This document shows, one piece after another, positions 34,920 to 43,152 of a stretch of 64,000 bases of DNA. The stretch is from Bacillota bacterium (GTDB lineage: Bacteria; Bacillota; Clostridia; Oscillospirales; Ruminococcaceae): contig JAEZYS010000006.1 in the NCBI GenBank assembly GCA_023418925.1, forward strand, positions 62,001 to 126,000, read 5' to 3'. Under the pieces are notes generated by a model. It had not been told where the DNA came from. It saw nothing but the letters and a program-made list of their open reading frames with translations, and did no database searches. How positions within the stretch are numbered: the stretch's first letter is position 1; each line of letters begins with the position of its first letter. The translations under genes and the position numbers were made by a program.

Positions 34920-35876
34920 ATGTCACAGACAAACATAAATTCTTCATCTATCAATATGGTTAAGAATGTTATTTCAGAGGTGCGAAAGGCTGTCATCGGA
35001 AAAGATGAAATTATAATCAAATGTATGCTTGCAATTCTTTCAAGAGGTCATATTCTTCTTGAAGATATACCTGGAGTTGGAAAAACAACACTTGCTGTTG
35101 CTTTTTCAAAGTCAATGGCACTTGATTTCAAGCGTATGCAGTTTACTCCTGATGTACTTCCAAGTGATGTTGTCGGATTCAATATATATAACAAACAGAC
35201 ACAGGCTTTTGAATATAAGCCGGGTGCTGCATGCTGCAGTATGTTTCTTGCGGACGAAATCAACCGTACTTCAAGCAAAACACAGTCAGCTCTTCTGGAA
35301 GTCATGGAAGAGGGATCTGTTACAGTTGATGGAGTAACAAGACATCTACCTGAGCCGTTTATTGTAATTGCAACACAGAACCCTGCCGGTTCTGCAGGTA
35401 CTCAGCTTCTTCCTGAATCACAACTTGACAGATTTATTGTAAAACTGTCGATGGGTTATCCTGATATTCAAAGTGAAATCAATATTATGAAGTCAAAGCA
35501 AAGCAGCAATGCTCTTAGCAAAATTAAACCTGTTGCTTTTCCCGATGACATTGTAGAAATGCAGGATTCATGCGACAATATTTATATTGACGACAAAATA
35601 TATGCTTATATTGCCAACCTTGCCGCAGCTACAAGGAAGCACCCTGCAATCAGTCTCGGCATCAGTCCAAGAGGAACTGTTGCAGTTGCAGCAATGACTA
35701 AAGCAGCCGCAATGCTAAGAGGCAGGGATTTTGCTCTTCCTGAAGATGTGAGATATGTATTCAAGGATGTCTGCGCACATCGAATAGTAATGTCCTCCAG
35801 AACAAGGGCAAATGGTACTAGTGCATACTCGGTGCTTGAAGAAATAATGAGAAACAATGAGGTACCAAATTTATAA
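34920..35876 (+). CDS. MoxR-family AAA+ ATPase
   Basis: 318 residues. Walker A LLEDIPGVGKTTLA, Walker B-like MFLADEINRTSSKTQSALLEVMEEG, sensor-type VIATQNPAGSAGTQLLPESQLDRF, and the C-terminal lid with LGISPRGTVAVAAMTKAAAMLRGR. MoxR proteins are chaperone-like ATPases that mature or activate partner complexes, often encoded with DUF58/VWA and transglutaminase proteins exactly as here. The gene starts an apparent operon with the DUF58 and transglutaminase genes; DUF58 begins 3 nt after its stop. The role in this organism is likely in the cell envelope, by inference. Confidence 0.92.
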   Translation: MSQTNINSSSINMVKNVISEVRKAVIGKDEIIIKCMLAILSRGHILLEDIPGVGKTTLAVAFSKSMALDFKRMQFTPDVLPSDVVGFNIYNKQTQAFEYKPGAACCSMFLADEINRTSSKTQSALLEVMEEGSVTVDGVTRHLPEPFIVIATQNPAGSAGTQLLPESQLDRFIVKLSMGYPDIQSEINIMKSKQSSNALSKIKPVAFPDDIVEMQDSCDNIYIDDKIYAYIANLAAATRKHPAISLGISPRGTVAVAAMTKAAAMLRGRDFALPEDVRYVFKDVCAHRIVMSSRTRANGTSAYSVLEEIMRNNEVPNL

Positions 35877-35879
35877 GAT

Positions 35880-37037
35880 ATGAGATTTTTTTATTTTGTT
35901 CTACTTATATTATCTGTCGTTTTCTATGCATGTTATCAGGACACACTTTCATTTATAACACTTATAACACTTCTCATATTACTTCTGTTTCTTTTTGCTT
36001 CAGCAATAATACTTATAAGAAACATTAGTTTTGAATTTGAGAATGAAACCAACGTCTGCTCTCGAAATGATTCTGCTTCCATAAATCTAAAATTAGCAAA
36101 CAAGTGTTTTTTGCCTGTTTGCAATATTAAACTTAAAATAAAATATATAACCAAATTTGACGGCAAGGCAAGATTTCAGGATATAAACACGCCTCTCCCT
36201 GCATATTCCGAACAAACGATAAGCCTTAATCTTAGTTACTATCACTGTGATAAGGTTGAAGTTTCTGTAGTTAAATATACTGTTTTTGATTTGCTGAAGC
36301 TAATCAGATTTTCAAGAAAATCTGATTTGACTTCACAAATTGTTATTATGCCTGTTGCTTTACCGGCATACGGGTATGTTGAAAATTCATGTCTTACTGA
36401 TATAGAAACAAACACATATTATCCGAATAAAACAGGAAATGACTGTTCAGAAATATTTGACCTACGTGAATTTCATGACGGTGACAGTCAGAATCGTGTT
36501 CACTGGAAACTAAGCAGTAAGAAGGATGAACTTATTGTAAAAGAGTTTTCAGCCAACAGTATAAACTCCATTCTTATTATATGTGAAGTATCTGAATGCA
36601 AAAGTATTGTTTTATATGACAAAGCACTTGATATTCTGCTTTCAGTCGGAAACCTTGCTTCCGAAAATAATTCTGGGTTTTATATTATGAACAGCAATGA
36701 AATAAATGAAAACAAGTTTGATCTTATTGCAAACAAGGACGAACTTTCAGATAAGATTTTTACTATCATTGTCGAAAACACGAAACACAGCTTTATAGAT
36801 AACTTCATTTCATTGAATCTTACGCCTAACAGTTATTCCCATATAGTCTATATTTCTCCTGAATGGTCATTCGGACGGTTTGCACAATTCAGGGAGATAT
36901 ATAATGGCACAATTACTTTTATTCAGCCTTTCCTTGATTCTGAAAAAATTCAGACTACGCTTGTACTTTCAACGGGTATAGATGAGTATATTCCCTTTGA
37001 TGCAAATTCAGGCTGTTCACTAAATATTATACTTTAA
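35880..37037 (+). CDS. DUF58 domain protein
   Basis: 385 residues. Two N-terminal membrane spans (about 2-20 and 24-47) precede a beta-rich extracytoplasmic or cytoplasmic part. The DUF58 signature is FDLREFHDGDSQNRVHWKLSSKKDELIVKEFS (middle of the protein). DUF58 proteins often hold a degenerate von Willebrand-like region and pair with MoxR ATPases; their biochemical role is not settled. It starts 3 nt after moxR, so translation is probably coupled. After its stop come a structured leader and the transglutaminase gene. Confidence 0.88.
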   Translation: MRFFYFVLLILSVVFYACYQDTLSFITLITLLILLLFLFASAIILIRNISFEFENETNVCSRNDSASINLKLANKCFLPVCNIKLKIKYITKFDGKARFQDINTPLPAYSEQTISLNLSYYHCDKVEVSVVKYTVFDLLKLIRFSRKSDLTSQIVIMPVALPAYGYVENSCLTDIETNTYYPNKTGNDCSEIFDLREFHDGDSQNRVHWKLSSKKDELIVKEFSANSINSILIICEVSECKSIVLYDKALDILLSVGNLASENNSGFYIMNSNEINENKFDLIANKDELSDKIFTIIVENTKHSFIDNFISLNLTPNSYSHIVYISPEWSFGRFAQFREIYNGTITFIQPFLDSEKIQTTLVLSTGIDEYIPFDANSGCSLNIIL

Positions 37038-37043
37038 GGATAG

Positions 37044-37150
37044 TAGCGTGAAAAAAACTTTTCACACAGCTATTTATTCTTTTCTGCAAATTTCAAAGCA
37101 GCATTTTGCTTAGCTAAACCCAGTTCAGGTTCAAGACCTGAATAAATAGC
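37044..37150 (+). promoter_or_regulatory. Repeated structured leader, copy 2 (transglutaminase)
   Basis: TAGC-GTGAAAA, 4-nt loop, TTTTCAC, AC(A), GCTA hairpin; then GCTATTTATTC pairs perfectly with GAATAAATAGC across about 60 nt, ending 19 nt before the transglutaminase ATG. Inside are AAGCA/TGCTT and TCAGG/CCTGA hairpins; the latter has a 7-nt TTCAAGA loop like a tRNA T-arm. The gene is in an operon behind moxR and DUF58, so this element is internal to the transcript or has a weak promoter of its own. Confidence 0.72.
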
Positions 37151-37169
37151 AAATGTAATGGAGATTATT

Positions 37170-39665
37170 ATGAAAATAAGCAAAAGAAAAAAGACAGATA
37201 TTGTCACTCTTAGCGCTGTACTTAATATTGATAAAAAAGAAAAAAATACAGTGTATATTTATATTCTGAAATTCATGTTAGTTCTCATGGGAGTTTACGG
37301 TTCAGTATTCTGCTTTATTTCAGGCATTAAAATCAGCTTCAATTATACAGCTGTGATTTTGCCTTTGCTTTTTTGTACTGTAATGTGCCTTATTATATTT
37401 CTTAAAAAGAAAGCTATGATTATTTGCACAGCGCTGGTTATATGGATATACCTTAACCTTATTTTTATACTTAAAAACAGACTTATAAATGGGCTTATCT
37501 ATATTGCAAATTCCTATATGTCAGCAACATCATATAATTATGAAAACACACAGTTTTCTGCACTTATGAATCCAGCAACTGTTCAATTTGATACAGCGTT
37601 GCTGATAATTGCCGTTGAATTCCTGATTTGCTTTATTGTGTGCCTGGGTACATTTTATAAAACCAGTATTGTTATTGCATTTATAGGAACATTTCCATTA
37701 CTTGAACTTGTATTGTTCTACGGACTTGTTCCGAATTATGCTGCTTTCTCTGCTCTTATTGCATACTGGGCTGGCATTATATGCGCTGAAATAACTGAAT
37801 TGTACTGTGTTGACAAAAGCAAATACCTGTCTGCAAACAAAAAGGCTTCTGTTCAGGGGGCTTCTGTTCTTGCATTAATAGTTCTTGTAAGTTTTTTCAG
37901 TGCTTTTTTATTAACCAAGTTATCAGGATATGAACGCCCAGAAAAAATTGATATAACCAGGCAGGATATTCAGGATTATTTTGAGGATTTCAGCTTTGAA
38001 AAATTAAGTAATGATATAAAATCAGTTTTCAAACCCCAAAAATCTTCAGGAGCAATTAATCACGGTAATTTAAAAAATAATGACAATATAAGATTTGACA
38101 ACAAAACCGTACTTGAAGTATCCCTTTTAAAAACTGATGAAACTGTTTACCTTAAAGGCTTTACAGGTGTTGTATATAAAAACAACAGATGGAATGAGCT
38201 TTCGGACGACAGCAAAAACCAGTTTGATGAAATCAGCGGACATTATTCAGCCGACAGCTTTAATCCATCATTATTCAGCAGTTTTTTCTGGGAAAAACAA
38301 TACTGGACAAATGCTAAAAATGTAAATATCCAGTATTTCAGCATTAAAAATGTTAATGCAAATAAACGTTATATATATATTCCATACAACATTAACCAAT
38401 CTTCTGTAAGTGGATTTGAGTCATATTATGATTTGTATTATACAGGCGATTATAAAAACAATGAATATGATGTATACAGTTATATGCCTGATAATTTTAT
38501 GAGTACTGACAAAATTCTAAGTCTTTCAAATTTTCAAAAAGATAATAACCCTTCAGTTGCAGAAGTAGCATATCGTGAATATGTATATGAAACATATCTG
38601 CAATTACCGGATGACTTTACTGCTGCTGGGGAAGTTTTTGACGATGACTTTGAAACAGAGTTATCTCAACTTCGTCAGAATAATGAAGCTTATGAAACTG
38701 ATTTGTTTGTTATAAATCATGTAAAGAAATGGCTGTCCGAAAACTGCCTGTACAGCCTTAAAACAGAAACTCTTAAACCTGGTGAGGATTTTGTTACAAA
38801 GTTTCTTGCAGAAACAAGAAAAGGCTCATGTTCTCACTTTTCATCCTCAGCCGTCCTGCTGTTCAGATATTGCGGGATTCCTGCAAGATATGCTGAAGGT
38901 TATGTCATAAAGGACAAGGATTTTCCTGAGGGAGCAGTTAATGGGGAAACATATTCAGTTTCTGTTACAGACAAAAGAGGTCATGCATGGGTTGAAATAT
39001 ACCTTGATGGGTATGGCTGGTATCCTGTTGAAGTAACAAGTGGATATGGAAATATCAGAACAACAAAACCTACAGATTCACTTACGTCAGAATCAGAAAC
39101 TGAACCGGAAACATCAGCTTTACCTACAACTACAAAGCCGGATGTTTCAGATTCACTGACTTCATTTGAAACAAGCATTTCAGAATCTGTTTCTGAAACA
39201 GAAATATTGCCAACACCTGAAAAGTCTGAAGAAAAGAAAATTAATCCTTATTTTCTTTTAATAGTATTATCAGTCAGTATAATAGCTTTTGTGCTGATAA
39301 GGAGATTGGTTATAGAATATGTCAATTCTTCAAAAATCAATAACTCTGACAGTAACAAAGCAATTCTGAATATATATCAGTATTTAAAAAAGCTCATGCT
39401 TTTCTGTGGTATTTCTCAGGGAAGTATGACATACAAGGAATTTTCTGATTATCTCTCTGATAAAGAGATTTTTGGAAATGACTATGCTCAGAATATTCTG
39501 AATTTGTCTTTAAGAGCATACTATGGTAACTCTAAAATTGAAAAAAATGAATTGCTTGAAGCTAGAAAACAGATTTATACTTTAAGCAAAGAAGTATACT
39601 CAAGTCTTGATTTGAAACACAAATTTAAGTATTTATTTGTAGAATGCTTGAAAATTCATTTGTAA
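37170..39665 (+). CDS. Transglutaminase-like membrane protein
   Basis: About 831 residues. Several membrane spans lie in the first 240 residues and one near 690. In between is a large extracytoplasmic part with a transglutaminase-like cysteine protease core: Cys554 in RKGSCSHFSSSAVLLFRYCG, His605 in RGHAWVEIY, and an acidic residue in GWYPVEV that is Glu621 where Asp is usual. A Ser/Thr/Glu/Pro-rich linker (about 635-680) follows, then the last membrane span and a C-terminal helical domain. Such proteins often go with MoxR and DUF58. The start is ATG 37170 (GGAG 6 nt before), not 37158. Catalysis on peptides or wall proteins is inferred. Confidence 0.85.
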   Translation: MKISKRKKTDIVTLSAVLNIDKKEKNTVYIYILKFMLVLMGVYGSVFCFISGIKISFNYTAVILPLLFCTVMCLIIFLKKKAMIICTALVIWIYLNLIFILKNRLINGLIYIANSYMSATSYNYENTQFSALMNPATVQFDTALLIIAVEFLICFIVCLGTFYKTSIVIAFIGTFPLLELVLFYGLVPNYAAFSALIAYWAGIICAEITELYCVDKSKYLSANKKASVQGASVLALIVLVSFFSAFLLTKLSGYERPEKIDITRQDIQDYFEDFSFEKLSNDIKSVFKPQKSSGAINHGNLKNNDNIRFDNKTVLEVSLLKTDETVYLKGFTGVVYKNNRWNELSDDSKNQFDEISGHYSADSFNPSLFSSFFWEKQYWTNAKNVNIQYFSIKNVNANKRYIYIPYNINQSSVSGFESYYDLYYTGDYKNNEYDVYSYMPDNFMSTDKILSLSNFQKDNNPSVAEVAYREYVYETYLQLPDDFTAAGEVFDDDFETELSQLRQNNEAYETDLFVINHVKKWLSENCLYSLKTETLKPGEDFVTKFLAETRKGSCSHFSSSAVLLFRYCGIPARYAEGYVIKDKDFPEGAVNGETYSVSVTDKRGHAWVEIYLDGYGWYPVEVTSGYGNIRTTKPTDSLTSESETEPETSALPTTTKPDVSDSLTSFETSISESVSETEILPTPEKSEEKKINPYFLLIVLSVSIIAFVLIRRLVIEYVNSSKINNSDSNKAILNIYQYLKKLMLFCGISQGSMTYKEFSDYLSDKEIFGNDYAQNILNLSLRAYYGNSKIEKNELLEARKQIYTLSKEVYSSLDLKHKFKYLFVECLKIHL

Positions 39666-39725
39666 GAATGTATTACAACAATCATGACTTCTTCTGCTTT
39701 TTTTATAATAAATTTCCCTTAAGCA

Positions 39726-39754
39726 CTTCCATTCTACAAAAAATATGATATAAT
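39726..39754 (+). promoter_or_regulatory. Promoter of the iorA operon
   Basis: TTCCAT, 16-bp spacer, TATAAT with extended TG (TGATATAAT). The -35 is weak; the extended -10 makes up for it. The transcript would carry a leader of about 120 nt. Confidence 0.6.
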
Positions 39755-39815
39755 TATTAATATGTATGCTATAAAACTGATTTTTGCAATGTTTCTTTCC
39801 CTCAGTTAAGTATTT

Positions 39816-39855
39816 GCATAAAGTGATTTATTAATTTTATGCTTAAATAAGCATA
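39816..39855 (+). promoter_or_regulatory. Mutually exclusive hairpins upstream of iorA
   Basis: GCATAAA (39816) can pair with TTTATGC (39836-39842), but TATGCTTA-AA-TAAGCATA (39838-39855) is itself a perfect 8-bp-arm palindrome; the two structures share TATGC. The palindrome may instead be a protein operator. It lies 26 nt before the iorA ATG. No U-run follows. Confidence 0.45.
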
Positions 39856-39881
39856 TTTCTAAAAGAAAGGATATATTTTTT

Positions 39882-41609
39882 ATGAAAAAGCTAATGCTTG
39901 GTAATGACGCTTTTGCCAGAGGATTATATGAAGCAGGTGTTACTGTCGCTTCAAGTTACCCTGGTACTCCATCAACAGAAATTACAGAATGTGTTGCAAA
40001 ATATGAAGAAATCTATGCTGAATGGGCTCCAAATGAAAAGGTTGCCATGGAAGTTGCTATAGGTGCTTCAATCGCAGGTGCACGTTCTTTTTGTGCTATG
40101 AAGCATGTTGGTCTTAACGTTGCTGCTGACCCTCTTTATACTGCCGCTTATACAGGCGTAAACGGAGGTATGGTTATTGCTGTTGCAGATGACCCTGGAA
40201 TGCATTCATCACAGAATGAGCAGGATTCAAGACATCATGCAATTGCCTCAAAGGTTATGATGCTTGAACCTTCAGATTCTTCAGAATGTAAGGAATTTGT
40301 CAAGCAGGCTTATGAATTTTCTGAAAAATTTGATACTCCTGTAATAGTAAGACTTTGTACAAGAGTTGCTCATTCACAGTCATCCGTTGAACTTTGTGAC
40401 AGAAATGAAACAGCACTTAAGGAATATACAAAGAATCCTCAGAAATTTGTAATGATGCCTGCATACGCAAAGAGCAGACACGTTTTTGTAGAGGAACGTA
40501 CTAATAAAATCCGTGAATTTGCTGAAACATCTTCTCTTAATACAATTGAAGATAACAATACTGAAGTAGGTATTATCACAAGTGGTATTTCATATCAGTA
40601 CGCAAAGGAAGTTATGGGCGATACAGTTTCATACCTTAAACTTGGAATTGTAAATCCACTTCCTGTTGATCTTATCAAGAATTTTGCTAAGAAATACAAA
40701 ACTGTATATGTAATCGAAGAACTTGATGACATAATTGAAACACACTGTAAAAAGCTTGGAATTAACGTTATTGGCAAGGAACTCTTCCCTGTTATAGGTG
40801 AATTCTCACAGGCAATTCTTGCTGATAAGCTTCTTGGCAAGAAAAATGATTGCATAAACTTCTCTGAAAATGTTCCTGTAAGACCTCCTGTTATGTGTTC
40901 AGGCTGTCCTCACAGAGGCTTGTTCTATTGCCTTTCAAAGCTTAAGGTTACTGTATCCGGAGATATCGGATGTTATACTCTTGGTGCTAGTGCTCCACTC
41001 AATGCAATGGATACAACTATTTGTATGGGTGCGTCAATTAGTGCTCTGCACGGATTCAACAGGGCAAGAGGCGAAGAATCAGAACACAAGTCAGTTGCAG
41101 TTATCGGTGACTCAACTTTCATGCACAGTGGTATGACAGGCCTTGTAAATATTGCGTACAACTCAACTAATTCTACTGTAATTATTCTTGATAACTCAAT
41201 CACAGGTATGACAGGCCATCAGCAGAATCCTACTACAGGTATGAATCTCAAGGGTGATCCTGCTGCCGCTGTTAACCTTGAACAGCTTTGCAAGGCTATT
41301 GGCATAAAGCGCGTAAGGGTTGTTGATCCATATAATCTTGCTGAAACAGAAGCAGCAGTCAAGGAAGAACTTGCTGCAGATGAGGCTTCTGTAATAATAT
41401 CAAGAAGACCTTGCGCACTTCTCAAATATGTTAAACATAATGCTTCTCTTAAAGTAAGCTCTGATAAATGTAAGGGCTGTAAAGCATGTCTGAAGCTTGG
41501 ATGTCCTTCAATTTCCATGAAGGATGGAAAGGCTGTTATTGACCATACACAGTGCGTCGGATGCGGAATTTGTACCGAAGTCTGCAAGTTTGGCGCAATT
41601 ACTGAATAA
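39882..41609 (+). CDS. iorA: Indolepyruvate ferredoxin oxidoreductase, alpha subunit
   Basis: 575 residues. The pyruvate-oxidoreductase-like N-terminal domain starts MLGNDAFARGLYEAGVTVASSYPGTPSTEI; the thiamine diphosphate domain holds GCPHRGLFYCLSKL, SGDIGCYTLGASAPLNAMDTTICMGASI and IGDSTFMHSGMTGLVNIAYN. The C-terminus carries two [4Fe-4S] motifs: CKGCKACLKLGCP and CVGCGICTEVCKFG. With IorB it oxidises aryl pyruvates (from Trp, Tyr, Phe) to arylacetyl-CoA and passes electrons to ferredoxin; the reverse carboxylation is also known in anaerobes. It is in a run with iorB, a ligase and an ACT protein. Confidence 0.95.
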   Translation: MKKLMLGNDAFARGLYEAGVTVASSYPGTPSTEITECVAKYEEIYAEWAPNEKVAMEVAIGASIAGARSFCAMKHVGLNVAADPLYTAAYTGVNGGMVIAVADDPGMHSSQNEQDSRHHAIASKVMMLEPSDSSECKEFVKQAYEFSEKFDTPVIVRLCTRVAHSQSSVELCDRNETALKEYTKNPQKFVMMPAYAKSRHVFVEERTNKIREFAETSSLNTIEDNNTEVGIITSGISYQYAKEVMGDTVSYLKLGIVNPLPVDLIKNFAKKYKTVYVIEELDDIIETHCKKLGINVIGKELFPVIGEFSQAILADKLLGKKNDCINFSENVPVRPPVMCSGCPHRGLFYCLSKLKVTVSGDIGCYTLGASAPLNAMDTTICMGASISALHGFNRARGEESEHKSVAVIGDSTFMHSGMTGLVNIAYNSTNSTVIILDNSITGMTGHQQNPTTGMNLKGDPAAAVNLEQLCKAIGIKRVRVVDPYNLAETEAAVKEELAADEASVIISRRPCALLKYVKHNASLKVSSDKCKGCKACLKLGCPSISMKDGKAVIDHTQCVGCGICTEVCKFGAITE

Positions 41610-41663
41610 GTCTTACATACACTTTCTTTTGTTAACAATTAATATGCAATAAGGAGAATTGAC

Positions 41664-42098
41664 ATGATTTATGGTTGGGGAGAAAGAATTTGGAAAAGTA
41701 TTGCATTAGGAATGATGTACTGTCCGAATTGTGGTATTACAATGCATTATCTTGCAAGACGTGTATTCAGAATACATATTTGTTTTATTCCTGTTTTCTG
41801 GTACACAAAGAATTATTATGTTGTATGTGATAAATGTTCTCGTGGCATGGAAATTACTCAGGAGATGTTTAAGAATCTTAAACAGATTCATAAACCCTTT
41901 TGTAATAAAAAACAGCTTATTGAATGTTTTAACTACATTGTTGATTTATCAAATAACATGATCTATGACAACTCAAGCATTGAATACATACTTGACAGGC
42001 TTAAAGAACGCTTTCCAATTAATGATCCCATCCTTGAAAATCAATATCGCTCTCTTATTGAAAGTGTGTTCAAATCAAAACAAACTAACTTTAGTTAA
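41664..42098 (+). CDS. Zinc-ribbon protein between iorA and iorB
   Basis: 144 residues. CPNCGITMHYLARR near the start and CDKCSRG later form a four-Cys zinc-ribbon pattern; a hydrophobic patch (FRIHICFIPVFWYTKNYYVVC) lies between the pairs. The C-terminal half is helical (NLKQIHKPFCNKKQLIECFNYIVDLSN). Similar small zinc-ribbon proteins occur in clostridia without assigned roles. GGAG lies 6 nt before the ATG. Its place between the two subunits of one enzyme suggests it serves that enzyme, for example in assembly, but this is inference. Confidence 0.7.
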   Translation: MIYGWGERIWKSIALGMMYCPNCGITMHYLARRVFRIHICFIPVFWYTKNYYVVCDKCSRGMEITQEMFKNLKQIHKPFCNKKQLIECFNYIVDLSNNMIYDNSSIEYILDRLKERFPINDPILENQYRSLIESVFKSKQTNFS

Positions 42099-42116
42099 AT
42101 AAATTGAGGTGCTATA

Positions 42117-42689
42117 ATGGAAACTAAATCAATTATGATTGTTGGCGTTGGCGGACAGGGATCCCTGCTTGCTTCACGTCTTCTCGGAAATGTACTTCTG
42201 GCTCAAGGCTATGATGTCAAAGTTTCCGAAGTACACGGAATGTCCCAGAGAGGCGGCTCCGTTGTTACATATGTAAAGTATGGAGATAAGGTCTTCTCCC
42301 CTGTTATTGAAAGGGGTGAGGCTGATGTTATTATCTCATTTGAACAGCTTGAATCGGCAAGATGGCTGTCCTTCCTTAAAAAGGGCGGAAAGCTTATTAC
42401 TTCAACACAGAAGCTTGATCCGATGCCTGTAATTACAGGCGCTGCTCAGTATCCTGATGATATTGTTGAAAAAATAAAGAAGTTGAATATTGAAGTAACT
42501 GCTGTTGACGCTCTTTCACTTGCTGAACAGGCAGGAAACTCCAAGGCTTCCAACGTTGTTCTCATGGGCGTTGTTGCTTCAAAAACAGATTTTGAAGATA
42601 AGCTCTGGCAAAATGCAATCGAACAGTGCGTACCTGCTAAATTTCTTGAGCTTAATAAGAAAGCATTTGAATTAGGCAAAAACTGCTAA
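42117..42689 (+). CDS. iorB: Indolepyruvate ferredoxin oxidoreductase, beta subunit
   Basis: 190 residues. This is the gamma-type domain of 2-oxoacid oxidoreductases: VGVGGQGSLLASRLLGNVL at the N-terminus, VSEVHGMSQRGGSVVTYVKYG and GEADVIISFEQLESAR in the middle, NVVLMGVVAS later. It completes IorA. GAGG lies 7 nt before the ATG, 18 nt after the zinc-ribbon gene stop, so the three genes are co-transcribed. Confidence 0.95.
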   Translation: METKSIMIVGVGGQGSLLASRLLGNVLLAQGYDVKVSEVHGMSQRGGSVVTYVKYGDKVFSPVIERGEADVIISFEQLESARWLSFLKKGGKLITSTQKLDPMPVITGAAQYPDDIVEKIKKLNIEVTAVDALSLAEQAGNSKASNVVLMGVVASKTDFEDKLWQNAIEQCVPAKFLELNKKAFELGKNC

Positions 42690-42701
42690 TAGTACCTTAC
42701 A

Positions 42702-43127
42702 ATGCATGATACTGGAGATGGTAGAAAGGTGACAAGAGAGAACATTAAACATTACTTATTAACTATAACCATTATCTATCTTATCACTTTGATTGTCACT
42801 CTAATGCCTGCATTGGTAAGGATATCACCGGAGGAAAATGCTTTCGATATAATATTTTTTGGAGCATATGTAACGATACCTTCGGGATTTATAATTATTG
42901 GCGCAATCAGTCAGTTTTATATACATAAATTCAGGGATGTACTGATTTGTCTAGGTGTAAATGTTGTATGCACTATAATTATTTTTGTACCTTTTCTCTT
43001 ATCATTTATAGATAATATTATTCAATGTATTTTAATTTACTGGACAGTTTTTCTCATTGGATGTGTCACTTCACTGACGGTTCGACAAATATCTGAATTT
43101 ATTAATAACGGTAAAAAAAAGAAGTAA
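42702..43127 (+). CDS. Hypothetical four-span membrane protein
   Basis: Up to 141 residues with four membrane spans (about 20-39, 50-68, 83-100 and 108-126) and a lysine-rich C-terminus. The ATG at 42702 has no ribosome site; GTG 42729 has GGAG 11 nt upstream, so the true start is uncertain. Base composition is AT-rich, like its neighbours. I do not recognise the family; it could be a small transporter-like or accessory protein. It sits between iorB and the CoA ligase gene, with 25 nt to the latter, and may be co-transcribed. Confidence 0.6.
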   Translation: MHDTGDGRKVTRENIKHYLLTITIIYLITLIVTLMPALVRISPEENAFDIIFFGAYVTIPSGFIIIGAISQFYIHKFRDVLICLGVNVVCTIIIFVPFLLSFIDNIIQCILIYWTVFLIGCVTSLTVRQISEFINNGKKKK

Positions 43128-43152
43128 CAGCATAGCTGGGAGGAGTTATATA

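Noticed and set aside
37125..37139. tRNA-like T-arm (5-bp stem, TTCAAGA loop) inside copy 2 of the leader, with a possible acceptor stem from the flanking long helix
   Set aside because: No anticodon arm of normal shape can be drawn, and copies 1 and 3 lack the T-arm, so it is a local hairpin and not a tRNA or T-box mimic.
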